From UBA4416 sp044238845 (GTDB lineage Bacteria; Bacteroidota; Bacteroidia; B-17B0; Aurantibacillaceae), in NCBI GenBank assembly GCA_044238845.1, contig JBIICN010000003.1:62001-126000 (forward strand): 64,000 nt of DNA, written 5' to 3'. The notes beneath the pieces are model-generated. The model was given only the letters and a program-made list of their open reading frames with translations, did not search any database and had not been told where the DNA came from. Made by a program: the position numbers and the translations under genes. Of this stretch, positions 53,142-62,160 are shown piece after piece. Position 1 is the stretch's first letter, and every line of letters begins with the position of its first letter.

Positions 53142-54113
53142 CTAAAAATCTTCATCTAAATTAAACACGTTATTTTCTTCTTTATTGTTCATCACACCAG
53201 ATTTTTGGTATTCAGCCACACGTTTTTCGAAGAAATTTGTTTTGCCTTGTAACGAAATCATCTCCATAAAATCAAATGGATTTGAAGCGTTATAGAATTT
53301 ATCGCAACCTAATGCTAATAATAATCTATCAGCGCAAAACTCAATATATTGACACATTAAGTCAGAGTTCATTCCAATTAAACGCACTGGAATAGCATCC
53401 GACACAAATTCTTTTTCAATTATTACAGCGTCTGTAATAATTTGAGTTACTTGTTCTTTTGGTAATTTATTTTTTACATGGTTAGTATATAATAAACAAG
53501 CAAAATCACAGTGTAAGCCTTCGTCGCGAGAAATTAACTCGTTACTAAAACTTAATCCTGGCATTAAACCACGTTTTTTTAACCAGAAAATTGAACAGAA
53601 AGAACCAGAGAAGAAAATTCCTTCAACTGCTGCAAAAGCAATTAAACGCTCTGCAAAACTTCCGTTACCAATCCATCTTAAAGCCCAGTCAGCTTTTTTA
53701 CCTACACATGGCACAGTATCAACCGCGTGTAATAATTTATCTTTTTCAACTGGATCTTTAATATAAGTATCAATTAATAAAGAATAGGTTTCTGAGTGAA
53801 TGTTTTCCATCATAATTTGGAAACCATAAAAACAGCGAGCCTCAGGATATTGAACTTCATTTAAGAAGTTAATCGCTAAGTTCTCATTAACAATACCATC
53901 ACTTGCAGCAAAAAAAGCTAAAACATGTTTTACAAAGTGACGCTCGTTGTCATTTAACTTATTATTCCAATCACTTACGTCATTAGATAAGTCAATTTCT
54001 TCTGCCGTCCAAAAACTTGCTTCTGATTTTTTATAAAATTCCCAAATATCATTGTATTTGATTGGGAATAAAACAAAGCGGTCTTTGTTTTCTGCTAGTA
54101 TCGGTTCATTCAT
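53142..54113 (-). CDS. nrdB: Class Ia ribonucleotide reductase, beta (diiron-tyrosyl) subunit
   Basis: This 323-residue protein has diiron ligands in FFAASDGIVNENL (Asp/Glu), MENIHSETYSLLID (Glu, His, and the radical Tyr) and NELISRDEGLHCDFA (Glu, His). The ADWALRWIGN motif recalls the eukaryotic-type R2. The C-terminus NVFNLDEDF is the tail that docks on NrdA. Upstream of nrdA on the same strand. Confidence 0.96.
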   Translation of the reverse strand: MNEPILAENKDRFVLFPIKYNDIWEFYKKSEASFWTAEEIDLSNDVSDWNNKLNDNERHFVKHVLAFFAASDGIVNENLAINFLNEVQYPEARCFYGFQIMMENIHSETYSLLIDTYIKDPVEKDKLLHAVDTVPCVGKKADWALRWIGNGSFAERLIAFAAVEGIFFSGSFCSIFWLKKRGLMPGLSFSNELISRDEGLHCDFACLLYTNHVKNKLPKEQVTQIITDAVIIEKEFVSDAIPVRLIGMNSDLMCQYIEFCADRLLLALGCDKFYNASNPFDFMEMISLQGKTNFFEKRVAEYQKSGVMNNKEENNVFNLDEDF

Positions 54114-54651
54114 AGTCGTTTCTTTATATATAAATCTCTTAAAAATTTAAGAGAATAATTGTTGCACAGTTCGTTCTACAAATCTGATTAAAAATGATTG
54201 GATTTTTAGAAAATGAAATTAACATTCAGACTGTTTTTTTAACATTGAGAAATTAACAGCAATCGTTAATAACTGGCTAATTTGCTTATGTATCAAGCAA
54301 TTAAAGAAAATATAAAAAATAGTGAAAAAAAATTGTGCGTTGTATTTATTTTTTTGTTAAGGGGGCATAAAATTTCATCTTTTTAACATTCTATGCGTGC
54401 TTGAAATGCTTATAAACATTATGTTTTTGAGCATTTATCACTTGTGTCTAATCAAAATTTAATCGAGGTTTTAATTTAACTGGTCTTGTAAAAAATTAAT
54501 TGATAAAATCACCTGAAGTATATTTCTATTGAATCATATTGTTTTTTAGTTACTACTTGAAAATATCTGTGGATTCACTTTTTTAGTCAATTTATATGGT
54601 AAATACTAAAAAAGTGCTATTTTTGTTATCTAAAATTTTTAAAAAAGAACG
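54114..54651. other. 538-base divergent intergenic region between nrdB and the DUF5606 gene
   Basis: It must contain the nrdB promoter and that of the DUF5606 gene. For the latter, TATTTTTG at 54618-54625 (consensus TAnnTTTG) stands 27 bases before the start codon. On the nrdB side there is a palindrome CTCTTAAA/TTTAAGAG about 20 bases upstream of the start, which could be an operator or a leader hairpin. No gene, NrdR box or riboswitch was identified in the rest. Confidence 0.45.
54618..54625 (+). promoter_or_regulatory. Candidate -7 element of the DUF5606 gene
   Basis: TATTTTTG fits TAnnTTTG exactly and has correct spacing (27 bases) to ATG 54652. A -33 element is not clear. Confidence 0.45.
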
Positions 54652-55200
54652 ATGATTGATTTAACAGGAATTATTGCCATTAGCGGACAACCAGGATTAT
54701 ATAAAGTGGTTGCTCAATCTAAAAACGGAATTATTGTAGAAGGATTAGCAGATAAAAAACGCACTTCTATTAGCTCAACAGCTAAAGTAAGCTCATTAGA
54801 AGACATTAGCATGTTTACTACTGGCGAAGATAAACCAGTGGCAGAAATCATGAAAGCTATTTTTGATAAAGAAAAAGGTGGAGCGAGTATTGATGCAAAA
54901 GCCGACGACAAAACAGTTGTTGCTTATTTTGCAGCAGTTTTACCTGATTATGATAAAGAGCGTGTTTACACAAGTAATATGCGTAAATTATTTACTTGGT
55001 ATAATGCTTTACAAACTTCTGGTAACTTAAAAGTAAAAGAAGCTGAAACAAAAGAAGAATCTGCTGAAAAGAAAATTGTAAAAGCAGCTACTGAGAAAAA
55101 AGCAGCAGCGAAAAAAACGGCTACTAAAGATACTACTAAAACAAAAACAAGCACAGGTGTTAAAAAAACAGCTGGTGTTAGAAAAACTGGTGTAGCTTAA
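54652..55200 (+). CDS. DUF5606-domain protein with Lys/Ala/Thr-rich tail
   Basis: This 182-residue protein has the DUF5606 region (residues 1-125): MIDLTGIIAISGQPGLYKVV, NGIIVEGLADKKRTSIS, DISMFTTGEDKPV and RVYTSNMRKLFTWYNAL. The last 50 residues are a basic disordered tail of K, A and T. This phylum-restricted family has no known function; the basic tail could bind nucleic acid (inference). Monocistronic, with its own promoter motif and terminator. Confidence 0.85.
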   Translation: MIDLTGIIAISGQPGLYKVVAQSKNGIIVEGLADKKRTSISSTAKVSSLEDISMFTTGEDKPVAEIMKAIFDKEKGGASIDAKADDKTVVAYFAAVLPDYDKERVYTSNMRKLFTWYNALQTSGNLKVKEAETKEESAEKKIVKAATEKKAAAKKTATKDTTKTKTSTGVKKTAGVRKTGVA

Positions 55201-55220
55201 TTAGCTTACTTATATTTATT

Positions 55221-55250
55221 AAAAGCCCTTTCGAAAGAGAGGGCTTTTTT
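55221..55250 (+). terminator. Rho-independent terminator of the DUF5606 gene
   Basis: The arms AAAAGCCCT and AGGGCTTTT, followed by a T-run. It lies 20 bases past the stop codon. Confidence 0.9.
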
Positions 55251-55279
55251 ATTGCTTAGAAATATAGATTTAAAGATTT

Positions 55280-55537
55280 GGGCGTGTTCCGCCAGCTGGC
55301 GGACACGGGCTTTCGGCACTCGCTTTTTTATCACGCCAAGGCGTGATAAAAAGAGCTCAGACAAATGCCTCAATCCCTCACGCAATATAAGTTTCAAAAA
55401 ATCGGAGGTTACACTTCGAATGATAATGTAAGCCCTGCGTGAGGGATTGAAGTGAAAAGCCCACAACCATGAGGAACGAATGGCGAGGACTTGTAACGAA
55501 AAGCCCGACCCCGCTGCCTCTTCGCGGGGACACGCCC
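55280..55537. repeat. 258-bp multi-hairpin element (mobile or structured RNA)
   Basis: The ends GGGCGTG (55280) and CACGCCC (to 55537) can close the whole element. Inside are TCCGCCAGCTGGCGGA (55288-55303), a perfect 13-bp arm hairpin around TATCACGCC (55325-55352), a long-range perfect pair CAATCCCTCACGC (55371-55383) with its inverse (55437-55449), and CCCCGC/GCGGGG (55509-55529). It is much richer in G+C than its surroundings. Similar GGGCGTG...CACGCCC elements are scattered in Bacteroidota genomes. No protein is encoded. Whether it is transcribed is unknown. Confidence 0.75.
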
Positions 55538-55605
55538 AAATGTTTTTGATTATCAATTGGCAAATTATTAATAAACGCTTATCTTCAATGCATAAAACAA
55601 ACATT

Positions 55606-57297
55606 ATGGAACGCCATTATATTTCAAAAGATTTTAGAGTTAGCAATTGGGAAAACCTAAAACCATTATTTGAAGAATTAAAAAACAGATCAATCAATTC
55701 GGTTGCCGAATTAAAACAATGGATGCGCGACCATAGTGAATTAGAGGCCGTATTAAACGAAGATGGCGCTTGGCGTTACATCAAAATGACATGCAATACG
55801 CAAAACGAAGAATTGCAAGAATCGTTTAATTATTTTGTGACAGAAATTGAACCACATATTTCGCCATACAGCAATGATTTAAATAAAAAATTAATTGATT
55901 GCCCTTTTATTGACCAATTAGAAAAAGATACTTACTTCGTTTATGTACGTGGTGTTAAAAAAAGTATTGAATTATACCGCGAAGAAAACATTGCTTTAAA
56001 TACTGAGTTACGCCAAAAAGAACAAGAGTATGGCAATATTTCAGCGGCACAAACCATTACTTACAATAAAGAAGAAATTACTTTACAAAAAGCTGCGACC
56101 TATTTTAAAAGTAATGATAGAACTTTACGTGAAAGTATTTATCATCAAATACAAAAACGTAGAGCTGAAGATGAAACTGAATTAAACAAACTGTATGATG
56201 AATTAATTGCATTACGTCATCAAGTGGCTTTAAACACAGGATTTAAAAACTATAGAGATTACAAACACGAAGAGTTAGGTCGTTTTGATTATAGTGTACA
56301 AGACTGTTACAATTTTCAAGATGCCATACAACAACATATTGTTCCTCTTGTGAAACAAAATGAGCAAGCTCGTAAAGATGCTCTAAAATTAGATATTTAC
56401 AGACCTTGGGATAAAGAGGTGGATGCGGAAGGTAAAGAACCGTTAAAACCTTTTACTACGGGCGCTGATTTAGCAGAAAAAACCATTGCTTGCTTCAATA
56501 CAATCGACCCATATTTTGCAGAGTGTATTACTACCATGCAAGACATGAAACGTTTGGATTTAGAATCACGCATTGGAAAAGCGCCAGGTGGATATAATTA
56601 TCCCTTAATGGAAACCGATGTGCCTTTTATTTTTATGAATGCCGTAGGTTTACACCGCGATATGGTAACCATGGTTCACGAAGGCGGACACGCCGTACAT
56701 GCCTTTTTAGCAGCTGATTTAGAATTAACCGAATTTAAAAGTACACCAAGTGAAGTGGCAGAATTGGCTAGTATGAGTATGGAATTAATTAGTATGGAAC
56801 ATTGGGAAGCTTTCTTCCCAAATCCAGAAGATTATAAACGTGCGAAGAAAGAACAATTAAATGATGTATTAAAAGGTTTACCTTGGATTGCTTCCATTGA
56901 TAAATATCAACATTGGATTTATACCAACCCAAAGCATACCTTAGAAGAACGTTATGCTTATTGGATGCAAATTAGTAAAGACTTTGGTACTGGCGTTGTT
57001 GATTACACGGGATTAGAAAATAATTTACAACGCTCATGGCAAGCACAATTGCATTTATACGAAGTACCATTTTATTATATAGAATATGGTATGGCGCAGT
57101 TAGGTGCTATTGCGATGTGGCGCAGCTATAAACAAAATCCTAAACAAGCTTTAGCTAATTACAAAAAAGCATTATCGTTAGGATACTTAAAAACCATTCC
57201 TGAATTATACGCTGCTGCAGGAATTAAATTTGATTTCTCGCCAGCTTATGTAAAAGAGTTAGCTGACTTTGTGAGAAGCGAGTATGAGAAATTATAA
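55606..57297 (+). CDS. M3-family oligoendopeptidase
   Basis: This 563-residue protein (counted from ATG 55606) has the M3 zinc motif MVHEGGHAVHAF (His358, Glu359, His362) and the distal Glu in TPSEVAELASMSMELIS. The N-terminal region KDFRVSNWENLKPLFEEL and SELEAVLNEDGAWRYIKMTC is typical of the PepF/M3 oligoendopeptidase family. It hydrolyses short peptides in the cytoplasm. The frame opens upstream at 55480 inside the structured repeat; ATG 55606 fits the family N-terminus (ATG 55588 is a second option). Confidence 0.92.
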   Translation: MERHYISKDFRVSNWENLKPLFEELKNRSINSVAELKQWMRDHSELEAVLNEDGAWRYIKMTCNTQNEELQESFNYFVTEIEPHISPYSNDLNKKLIDCPFIDQLEKDTYFVYVRGVKKSIELYREENIALNTELRQKEQEYGNISAAQTITYNKEEITLQKAATYFKSNDRTLRESIYHQIQKRRAEDETELNKLYDELIALRHQVALNTGFKNYRDYKHEELGRFDYSVQDCYNFQDAIQQHIVPLVKQNEQARKDALKLDIYRPWDKEVDAEGKEPLKPFTTGADLAEKTIACFNTIDPYFAECITTMQDMKRLDLESRIGKAPGGYNYPLMETDVPFIFMNAVGLHRDMVTMVHEGGHAVHAFLAADLELTEFKSTPSEVAELASMSMELISMEHWEAFFPNPEDYKRAKKEQLNDVLKGLPWIASIDKYQHWIYTNPKHTLEERYAYWMQISKDFGTGVVDYTGLENNLQRSWQAQLHLYEVPFYYIEYGMAQLGAIAMWRSYKQNPKQALANYKKALSLGYLKTIPELYAAAGIKFDFSPAYVKELADFVRSEYEKL

Positions 57298-57307
57298 TTA
57301 AAAAAAG

Positions 57308-57366
57308 TTCTCGACTCCGCTCGAACTGACAAACATTTTATCTGTCACTTCGAGCGTAGTCGAGAA
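57308..57366. repeat. Full TCTCGACTCCGCTCGA palindromic repeat
   Basis: The left arm TTCTCGACTCCGCTCGAACT... and the right arm, ending TTCGAGCGTAGTCGAGAA, pair over 24 bases with a few mismatches around an 11-base loop. It lies between the converging M3 peptidase and cphA genes and may act as a terminator. A half copy stands at 20678-20701. Confidence 0.85.
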
Positions 57367-57374
57367 GCTATAAT

Positions 57375-59993
57375 CTACTTCCCTTCTCTTTCCTTATCTA
57401 AGTATGAATGCACCACTTCAATCGCATTATCTATCACATCACTTAAGGCAACAATAAATGAACCTGGTTTTGCAATGCTGAATGCATGATTTAGAGCTTC
57501 AATTTCTTTAGGCACATATTCATAAGACGTCATTGGGCTTACTTGTTGAATTCCTTCCACTAATAATTTCACGATTTCTTCTGCTTGTCGTCCACGTAAA
57601 AATTTATCCTGACGAATAATGATATGATCAAACATCTCTGCTGAGATTCTTCCCATATCTCTAATATCATCATCACGTCTGTCTCCAGTACCTGTAATGA
57701 TGCCTATTTTAGAAGTGGATTCAATGGTAGATAAAAATTCTTTAATCCCTCTAAAGCCATCAGCGTTATGAGCAAAGTCAATCATCACTTTATATTCTTT
57801 GAAATCAAAAATATTCATACGGCCAGGTGTTTGTGCTGCCGAAGGAATAAATGTTTCTAAGCTAGTAGCAATATCTTCTGTTGCAAAACCATATACGTAA
57901 GTTGCCAAAGTTGCTGCTAATACATTTTGAATCATAAAAGAAACTCGTCCACCAAAAGTTAAAGGCACATTGGTTACTTTTTGGACTCTAAATTTCCAAT
58001 CACCTTTTTTAATGGTAATAAATCCGTTTTCATAAATAGCTGCAATACCACCTTTTTTACAATGATCAACAATAACTTTGTTGTTTTCATCCATACTAAA
58101 GTATGCCACGTTGCAGCTCACTTCTTTTGAAATGCCAGCACAGTATTCGTTATCTGCATTTAATACTACATAACCATCACGCTTCACACTTTCTGCCACA
58201 ACACCTTTTACACGAGCCATATCTTTCAAGGTATTGATATCTGAAAGTCCCATGTGATCTTCTTGAATGTTTGTAACAACAGCCACATCACATCTACTGA
58301 ATCCTAAACCCGAACGTAAAATACCACCACGTGCAGTTTCTAAAACAGCAAACTCAACCGTAGGATCTTTTAAAATAAACTCCGCACTAATTGGGCCAGT
58401 TGTATCACCTTTGGTTAACATCGAGTTACCAACGTAAATACCATCACTTGTTGTAAATCCAACTTTGAATCCGTTATTTTTAACGATGTGAGAAATTAAA
58501 CGCGTTGTGGTTGTTTTACCATTGGTGCCTGTAATAGCAATAATAGGAATACGACAAGATTTACCAGTTGGATATAACATATCAATTACTGGCGCTGCTA
58601 CATTACGAGGCAAGCCTTTTGCTGGCGCTAAATGCATACGGAATCCTGGAGCCGCATTCACTTCTAAAACCACACCACCTGTTATTTCTAAAGGCTCACT
58701 TAAATTAGATGCCATGATGTCAATACCACAAATGTCTAATCCAATCACACGAGAAATACGTTCGCAAATAAAAATATTATGGGGATGAACAATATCAGTC
58801 ACATCTGTAGAAGTACCGCCTGTACTTAAATTAGCGGTTCCTTTTAAATAGCAATGTTCGTCTTTCTTTAGAATCGTTTCTAAATTACAATCTTTCTTTG
58901 CTAACTGCTCAAGAGTTTCTCTATCAACCGAAATTTCTGTTAATACATTTTCGTGTCCGTAACCACGACGAGGATCTAAATTTTCTTTATCAATTAATTG
59001 TTGTATCGTTGATTTACCATCACCAATCACATGTGCTGGTTCACGCAAAGCTGCGGCTATAAAACGATTATTAATGACTAACACTCTATAATCATATCCA
59101 GTAATAAATTTTTCAATAATAATTTTACGAGAATATTTTTTCGCATGAGCAAAAGCCTCAACTGCTTCTTCCAAGGTTTTTACATTGATAGAAGCGCCTT
59201 TGCCATGATTACCGTCTAAAGGTTTAAATACTAAAGGAAAGCCAACGCTCTTTACTGCATCTTCTAAATCATCAGGATTTGAAATACAAACACCTTTTGC
59301 TACTGGAATAGCTGCATCCTTCAGCATGCGTTTGGTTTCATCTTTATTACTTGCCAAATCTACCGCAATAGAACTTGTTCTATCTGTCATCGTAGCTCTA
59401 AAACGTACTTGATTTTTTCCGTAACCTAATTGAACTAAGGATTCCGAATTAATTCGAATAAAAGGAATATCTCTTGCAATGGCTTCATCTACAATAGAAC
59501 CAGTACTTGGTCCAAAGCGCACGCTTTCGCGTAACTCACGCATGTGACGAATTTCTGAATCTATATCATAAGCCTCTCCTTTAATTAAATGCTCTGCAAT
59601 TTTAACAGCTGTTTTTGCTGCATACAATCCAACTGCTTCTTCCATATAATTAAATACCACATTATATACTCCTTTAGTACCTGTACCTCTGGTTCTTCCA
59701 TAACCGCATTCCATACCTGCTAGAGTTTGTAATTCTAAAGCAATATGTTCAATCACATGGCCCATCCAAGTACCTTCTTTAATACGAGAAAACAATCCGC
59801 CTTCTTTTCCTTCCGAACAACGGTGTTGCATTAAACTTGGCATTAAAGCCTCCAAACGAGCGCCAAAGCCATCAATTTTATTTGTTGGAAGTTCTTCTAA
59901 TTCTTCCAAATCCAACTTCATGACAATTAATTTTTTTCTTTTGATTGACCAATAGTTTGGTCCGCGCATGACTTTAGTTTCGATAATCTTCAT
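57375..59993 (-). CDS. cphA: Cyanophycin synthetase
   Basis: This 872-residue protein has the CphA order. The N-terminal domain (to about 160) shows MRGPNYWSIKRKKLIVMKLD, HIALELQTLAGMECGYGRT. An ATP-grasp domain (about 210-470) has VFKPLDGNHGKGASINVK and LEVNAAPGFRMHLAPAKG. A Mur-ligase-type C-terminal domain (from about 490) has ITGTNGKTTTTRLISHI, TSDGIYVG and DFAHNADGFRGI. It builds the Asp-Arg polymer cyanophycin without a template as a nitrogen store. It is divergent from cphB across 157 bases. Confidence 0.95.
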   Translation of the reverse strand: MKIIETKVMRGPNYWSIKRKKLIVMKLDLEELEELPTNKIDGFGARLEALMPSLMQHRCSEGKEGGLFSRIKEGTWMGHVIEHIALELQTLAGMECGYGRTRGTGTKGVYNVVFNYMEEAVGLYAAKTAVKIAEHLIKGEAYDIDSEIRHMRELRESVRFGPSTGSIVDEAIARDIPFIRINSESLVQLGYGKNQVRFRATMTDRTSSIAVDLASNKDETKRMLKDAAIPVAKGVCISNPDDLEDAVKSVGFPLVFKPLDGNHGKGASINVKTLEEAVEAFAHAKKYSRKIIIEKFITGYDYRVLVINNRFIAAALREPAHVIGDGKSTIQQLIDKENLDPRRGYGHENVLTEISVDRETLEQLAKKDCNLETILKKDEHCYLKGTANLSTGGTSTDVTDIVHPHNIFICERISRVIGLDICGIDIMASNLSEPLEITGGVVLEVNAAPGFRMHLAPAKGLPRNVAAPVIDMLYPTGKSCRIPIIAITGTNGKTTTTRLISHIVKNNGFKVGFTTSDGIYVGNSMLTKGDTTGPISAEFILKDPTVEFAVLETARGGILRSGLGFSRCDVAVVTNIQEDHMGLSDINTLKDMARVKGVVAESVKRDGYVVLNADNEYCAGISKEVSCNVAYFSMDENNKVIVDHCKKGGIAAIYENGFITIKKGDWKFRVQKVTNVPLTFGGRVSFMIQNVLAATLATYVYGFATEDIATSLETFIPSAAQTPGRMNIFDFKEYKVMIDFAHNADGFRGIKEFLSTIESTSKIGIITGTGDRRDDDIRDMGRISAEMFDHIIIRQDKFLRGRQAEEIVKLLVEGIQQVSPMTSYEYVPKEIEALNHAFSIAKPGSFIVALSDVIDNAIEVVHSYLDKEREGK

Positions 59994-60150
59994 AGGGGAA
60001 TGCTATTAATTGTGAATAGGTATGTCTTTTGACTAATATAAGCCTAGTTTTTTATATAAACTATTTATTGTTCAAAATAATGGTATAAACTATCTGCAAA
60101 TTCAATTAATTATCGGTCTTTTTACAATAGTTTTACATGAAATTTAGTTT

Positions 60151-61023
60151 ATGAATCCAAAAGGGAAATTAGTCATCATTGGTGGCTCAGTAGATAGAGG
60201 TAGTTTTTCGGAAAGTGAAACCGACCTAAAGAGAAGTTTAAAGTTTTTTGAAAAAGGAATTTTAAAACGTATCACTACAGAATCCGTTAAAAATAGCGAA
60301 TCACGTATTGAGATTATTACCACTGCGTCAAGTATTCCCGAAGAAGTTGGTGAAGAATATGTGAAAGCATTTGCACAATTGCAAGTTGCAAACGTTGGTG
60401 TTTTAAATATTAAAACACGCGAAGAAGCGAACTCTGAAGAATACTTAGAACGTTTGCGTAATGCTAATGTGGTGATGTTTACGGGCGGTGACCAATTACG
60501 TTTAACGGCTATATTTGGAGGAACCACTTTTCATCATTTGTTATTAGATAAATATCAAAACGAAGATTTTTTAATTTCAGGAACTTCGGCAGGAGCTGCA
60601 GCTAGCTCAAACAATATGATTTACCAAGGTAGTAGTAGCGAAGCCTTACATAAAGGTGAAGTAAAAATTACTGGTGGTTTAGGATTTATTAATAACGTGA
60701 TTATTGATACGCACTTTGTTCAACGTGGACGCATTGGTCGTTTGTTATACGCATGCGCGAGTAATCCAATTAATTTAGGTATTGGTTTAGGTGAAGATGC
60801 TGGTTTATTAATTACTGACGGCACTAATATGGAAGCTGTTGGATCAGGTTTAATTATGTTAGTGGATGCCACTCAGATGCGTCACACAAGTATGAGTGAT
60901 GTAGAAATGGGAGCACCTGTATCGATTGATAATTTAATTGTACACGTGATGGCATTAGGAGATCACTATGATTTGAAAAACAAAAAATTAACGATTCATA
61001 AACCAAGCGATTTTGCCATTTAA
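60151..61023 (+). CDS. cphB: Cyanophycinase
   Basis: This 290-residue serine peptidase (S51-type) has the nucleophile in LISGTSAGAAASSN (Ser146). GKLVIIGGSVDRGSFSES and VVMFTGGDQLRLTAIFGGTT precede it; VIIDTHFVQRGRIGRLL and LGEDAGLLI follow. It cuts cyanophycin to beta-Asp-Arg dipeptides. No signal peptide, so it acts on intracellular granules. Divergent from cphA, which may allow opposite regulation of build-up and use. Confidence 0.94.
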   Translation: MNPKGKLVIIGGSVDRGSFSESETDLKRSLKFFEKGILKRITTESVKNSESRIEIITTASSIPEEVGEEYVKAFAQLQVANVGVLNIKTREEANSEEYLERLRNANVVMFTGGDQLRLTAIFGGTTFHHLLLDKYQNEDFLISGTSAGAAASSNNMIYQGSSSEALHKGEVKITGGLGFINNVIIDTHFVQRGRIGRLLYACASNPINLGIGLGEDAGLLITDGTNMEAVGSGLIMLVDATQMRHTSMSDVEMGAPVSIDNLIVHVMALGDHYDLKNKKLTIHKPSDFAI

Positions 61024-61051
61024 ACGTAAAATCAAATTTATATATCAAACT

Positions 61052-61083
61052 AAAAACGGCTATCAAATGCGATAGCCGTTTTT
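61052..61083. terminator. Bidirectional terminator between cphB and the isoaspartyl peptidase gene
   Basis: Perfect 13-bp arms AAAAACGGCTATC and GATAGCCGTTTTT with a 6-base loop. Located between converging genes, with A- and T-runs on either side. Confidence 0.92.
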
Positions 61084-61104
61084 TTATACATGATTTAGTT
61101 GAAC

Positions 61105-62046
61105 TTACTTATAAATCCCAATAAATATATCTTCGTTTTGTTTTTTGCTTGCGCGATACATTCCTTCTGAATTAAAAGGCAACACAATATTCCCTTTCGC
61201 ATCTAGTGCAATTAAACCGCCCTCGCCACCAATCTTTACCAATTTATCCATCACCACTAAATCACAAGCTTCTTTCAGCGATAAATTTTTGTATTCCATT
61301 AAACAGGAAATATCATAAGCCACAACCGAACGAATAAATAATTCGCCATGACCCGTACAAGAAATAGCACAAGTGTTATTGTTAGCATAAGTACCTGCTC
61401 CAATAATGGAGCTATCACCTACTCTACCAAACTTTTTATTTGTCATGCCACCTGTTGAAGTACCAGCAGCTAAATTGCCTTGCAAATCTAATGCGACACA
61501 ACCAACCGTTCCAAATTTCTTTTCACCATGCTCGATTTTATCTTCTGTATGATCTAGTATCATACTATTAGATTGTTTGGCTTGTTGCAATTGATCGTAA
61601 CGCAGTTGCACAAAAAAGTAATCTTCGTTTTCAAATGGTGCGTTTACTTTTTTAGCAAAATCCATTGCACCATTTCCTGTCAACAAAACATGTTCTGATT
61701 TTTCCATCACCGCTCTTGCTAAAGAAATAGGATTTTTAACCCCTTGCACACCTGCAATAGCTCCAGCCATTAAATCTTTGCCATTCATAATAGAGGCATC
61801 CATTTCATGAGTACCAGTATTTGTAAATACAGCACCTTTTCCTGCATTAAACAATGGATTGTTTTCTAACTGAATAATAGCAGATTCAACAGCATCAAAA
61901 GCTGAACCTCCACTTTTTAAAATACTTTCACCTGCTTCAATAGCATCTTGCAAGCCATTTTTGTAAGCTAATTCTTTTTCGGGAGTCATGGTGCTTTTTA
62001 ATATAGTACCTGCTCCGCCGTGTATTGCTAGTGCATAATTGTGCAT
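61105..62046 (-). CDS. iaaA: Isoaspartyl peptidase/L-asparaginase (plant type)
   Basis: This 313-residue Ntn-hydrolase has the autocleavage site KKFGTVGCVALD, where Thr180 becomes the nucleophile. ALAIHGGAGTI at the start, NPLFNAGKGAVFT, STGGMTNKKFGRVGDS and SCTGHGELFIR are family signatures. It splits beta-Asp dipeptides such as the beta-Asp-Arg made by cyanophycinase, or asparagine. The position next to cphB supports the first role. No signal peptide is seen, so it is cytoplasmic. Confidence 0.92.
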   Translation of the reverse strand: MHNYALAIHGGAGTILKSTMTPEKELAYKNGLQDAIEAGESILKSGGSAFDAVESAIIQLENNPLFNAGKGAVFTNTGTHEMDASIMNGKDLMAGAIAGVQGVKNPISLARAVMEKSEHVLLTGNGAMDFAKKVNAPFENEDYFFVQLRYDQLQQAKQSNSMILDHTEDKIEHGEKKFGTVGCVALDLQGNLAAGTSTGGMTNKKFGRVGDSSIIGAGTYANNNTCAISCTGHGELFIRSVVAYDISCLMEYKNLSLKEACDLVVMDKLVKIGGEGGLIALDAKGNIVLPFNSEGMYRASKKQNEDIFIGIYK

Positions 62047-62160
62047 ATGATTTAGTTTTGGAAATTAAATGTAATGAAAAAAAGGAATAATCGCTTAAAT
62101 ATTTATGAGAACAAAAATATAGATATGAGATTACTTCGCTACACTAGCAATGACAAAACT

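Noticed and set aside
54114..54651. Search for an NrdR box before nrdB
   Set aside because: No stretch close to the ACA-rich palindromic consensus was found; only CTCTTAAA/TTTAAGAG is palindromic.
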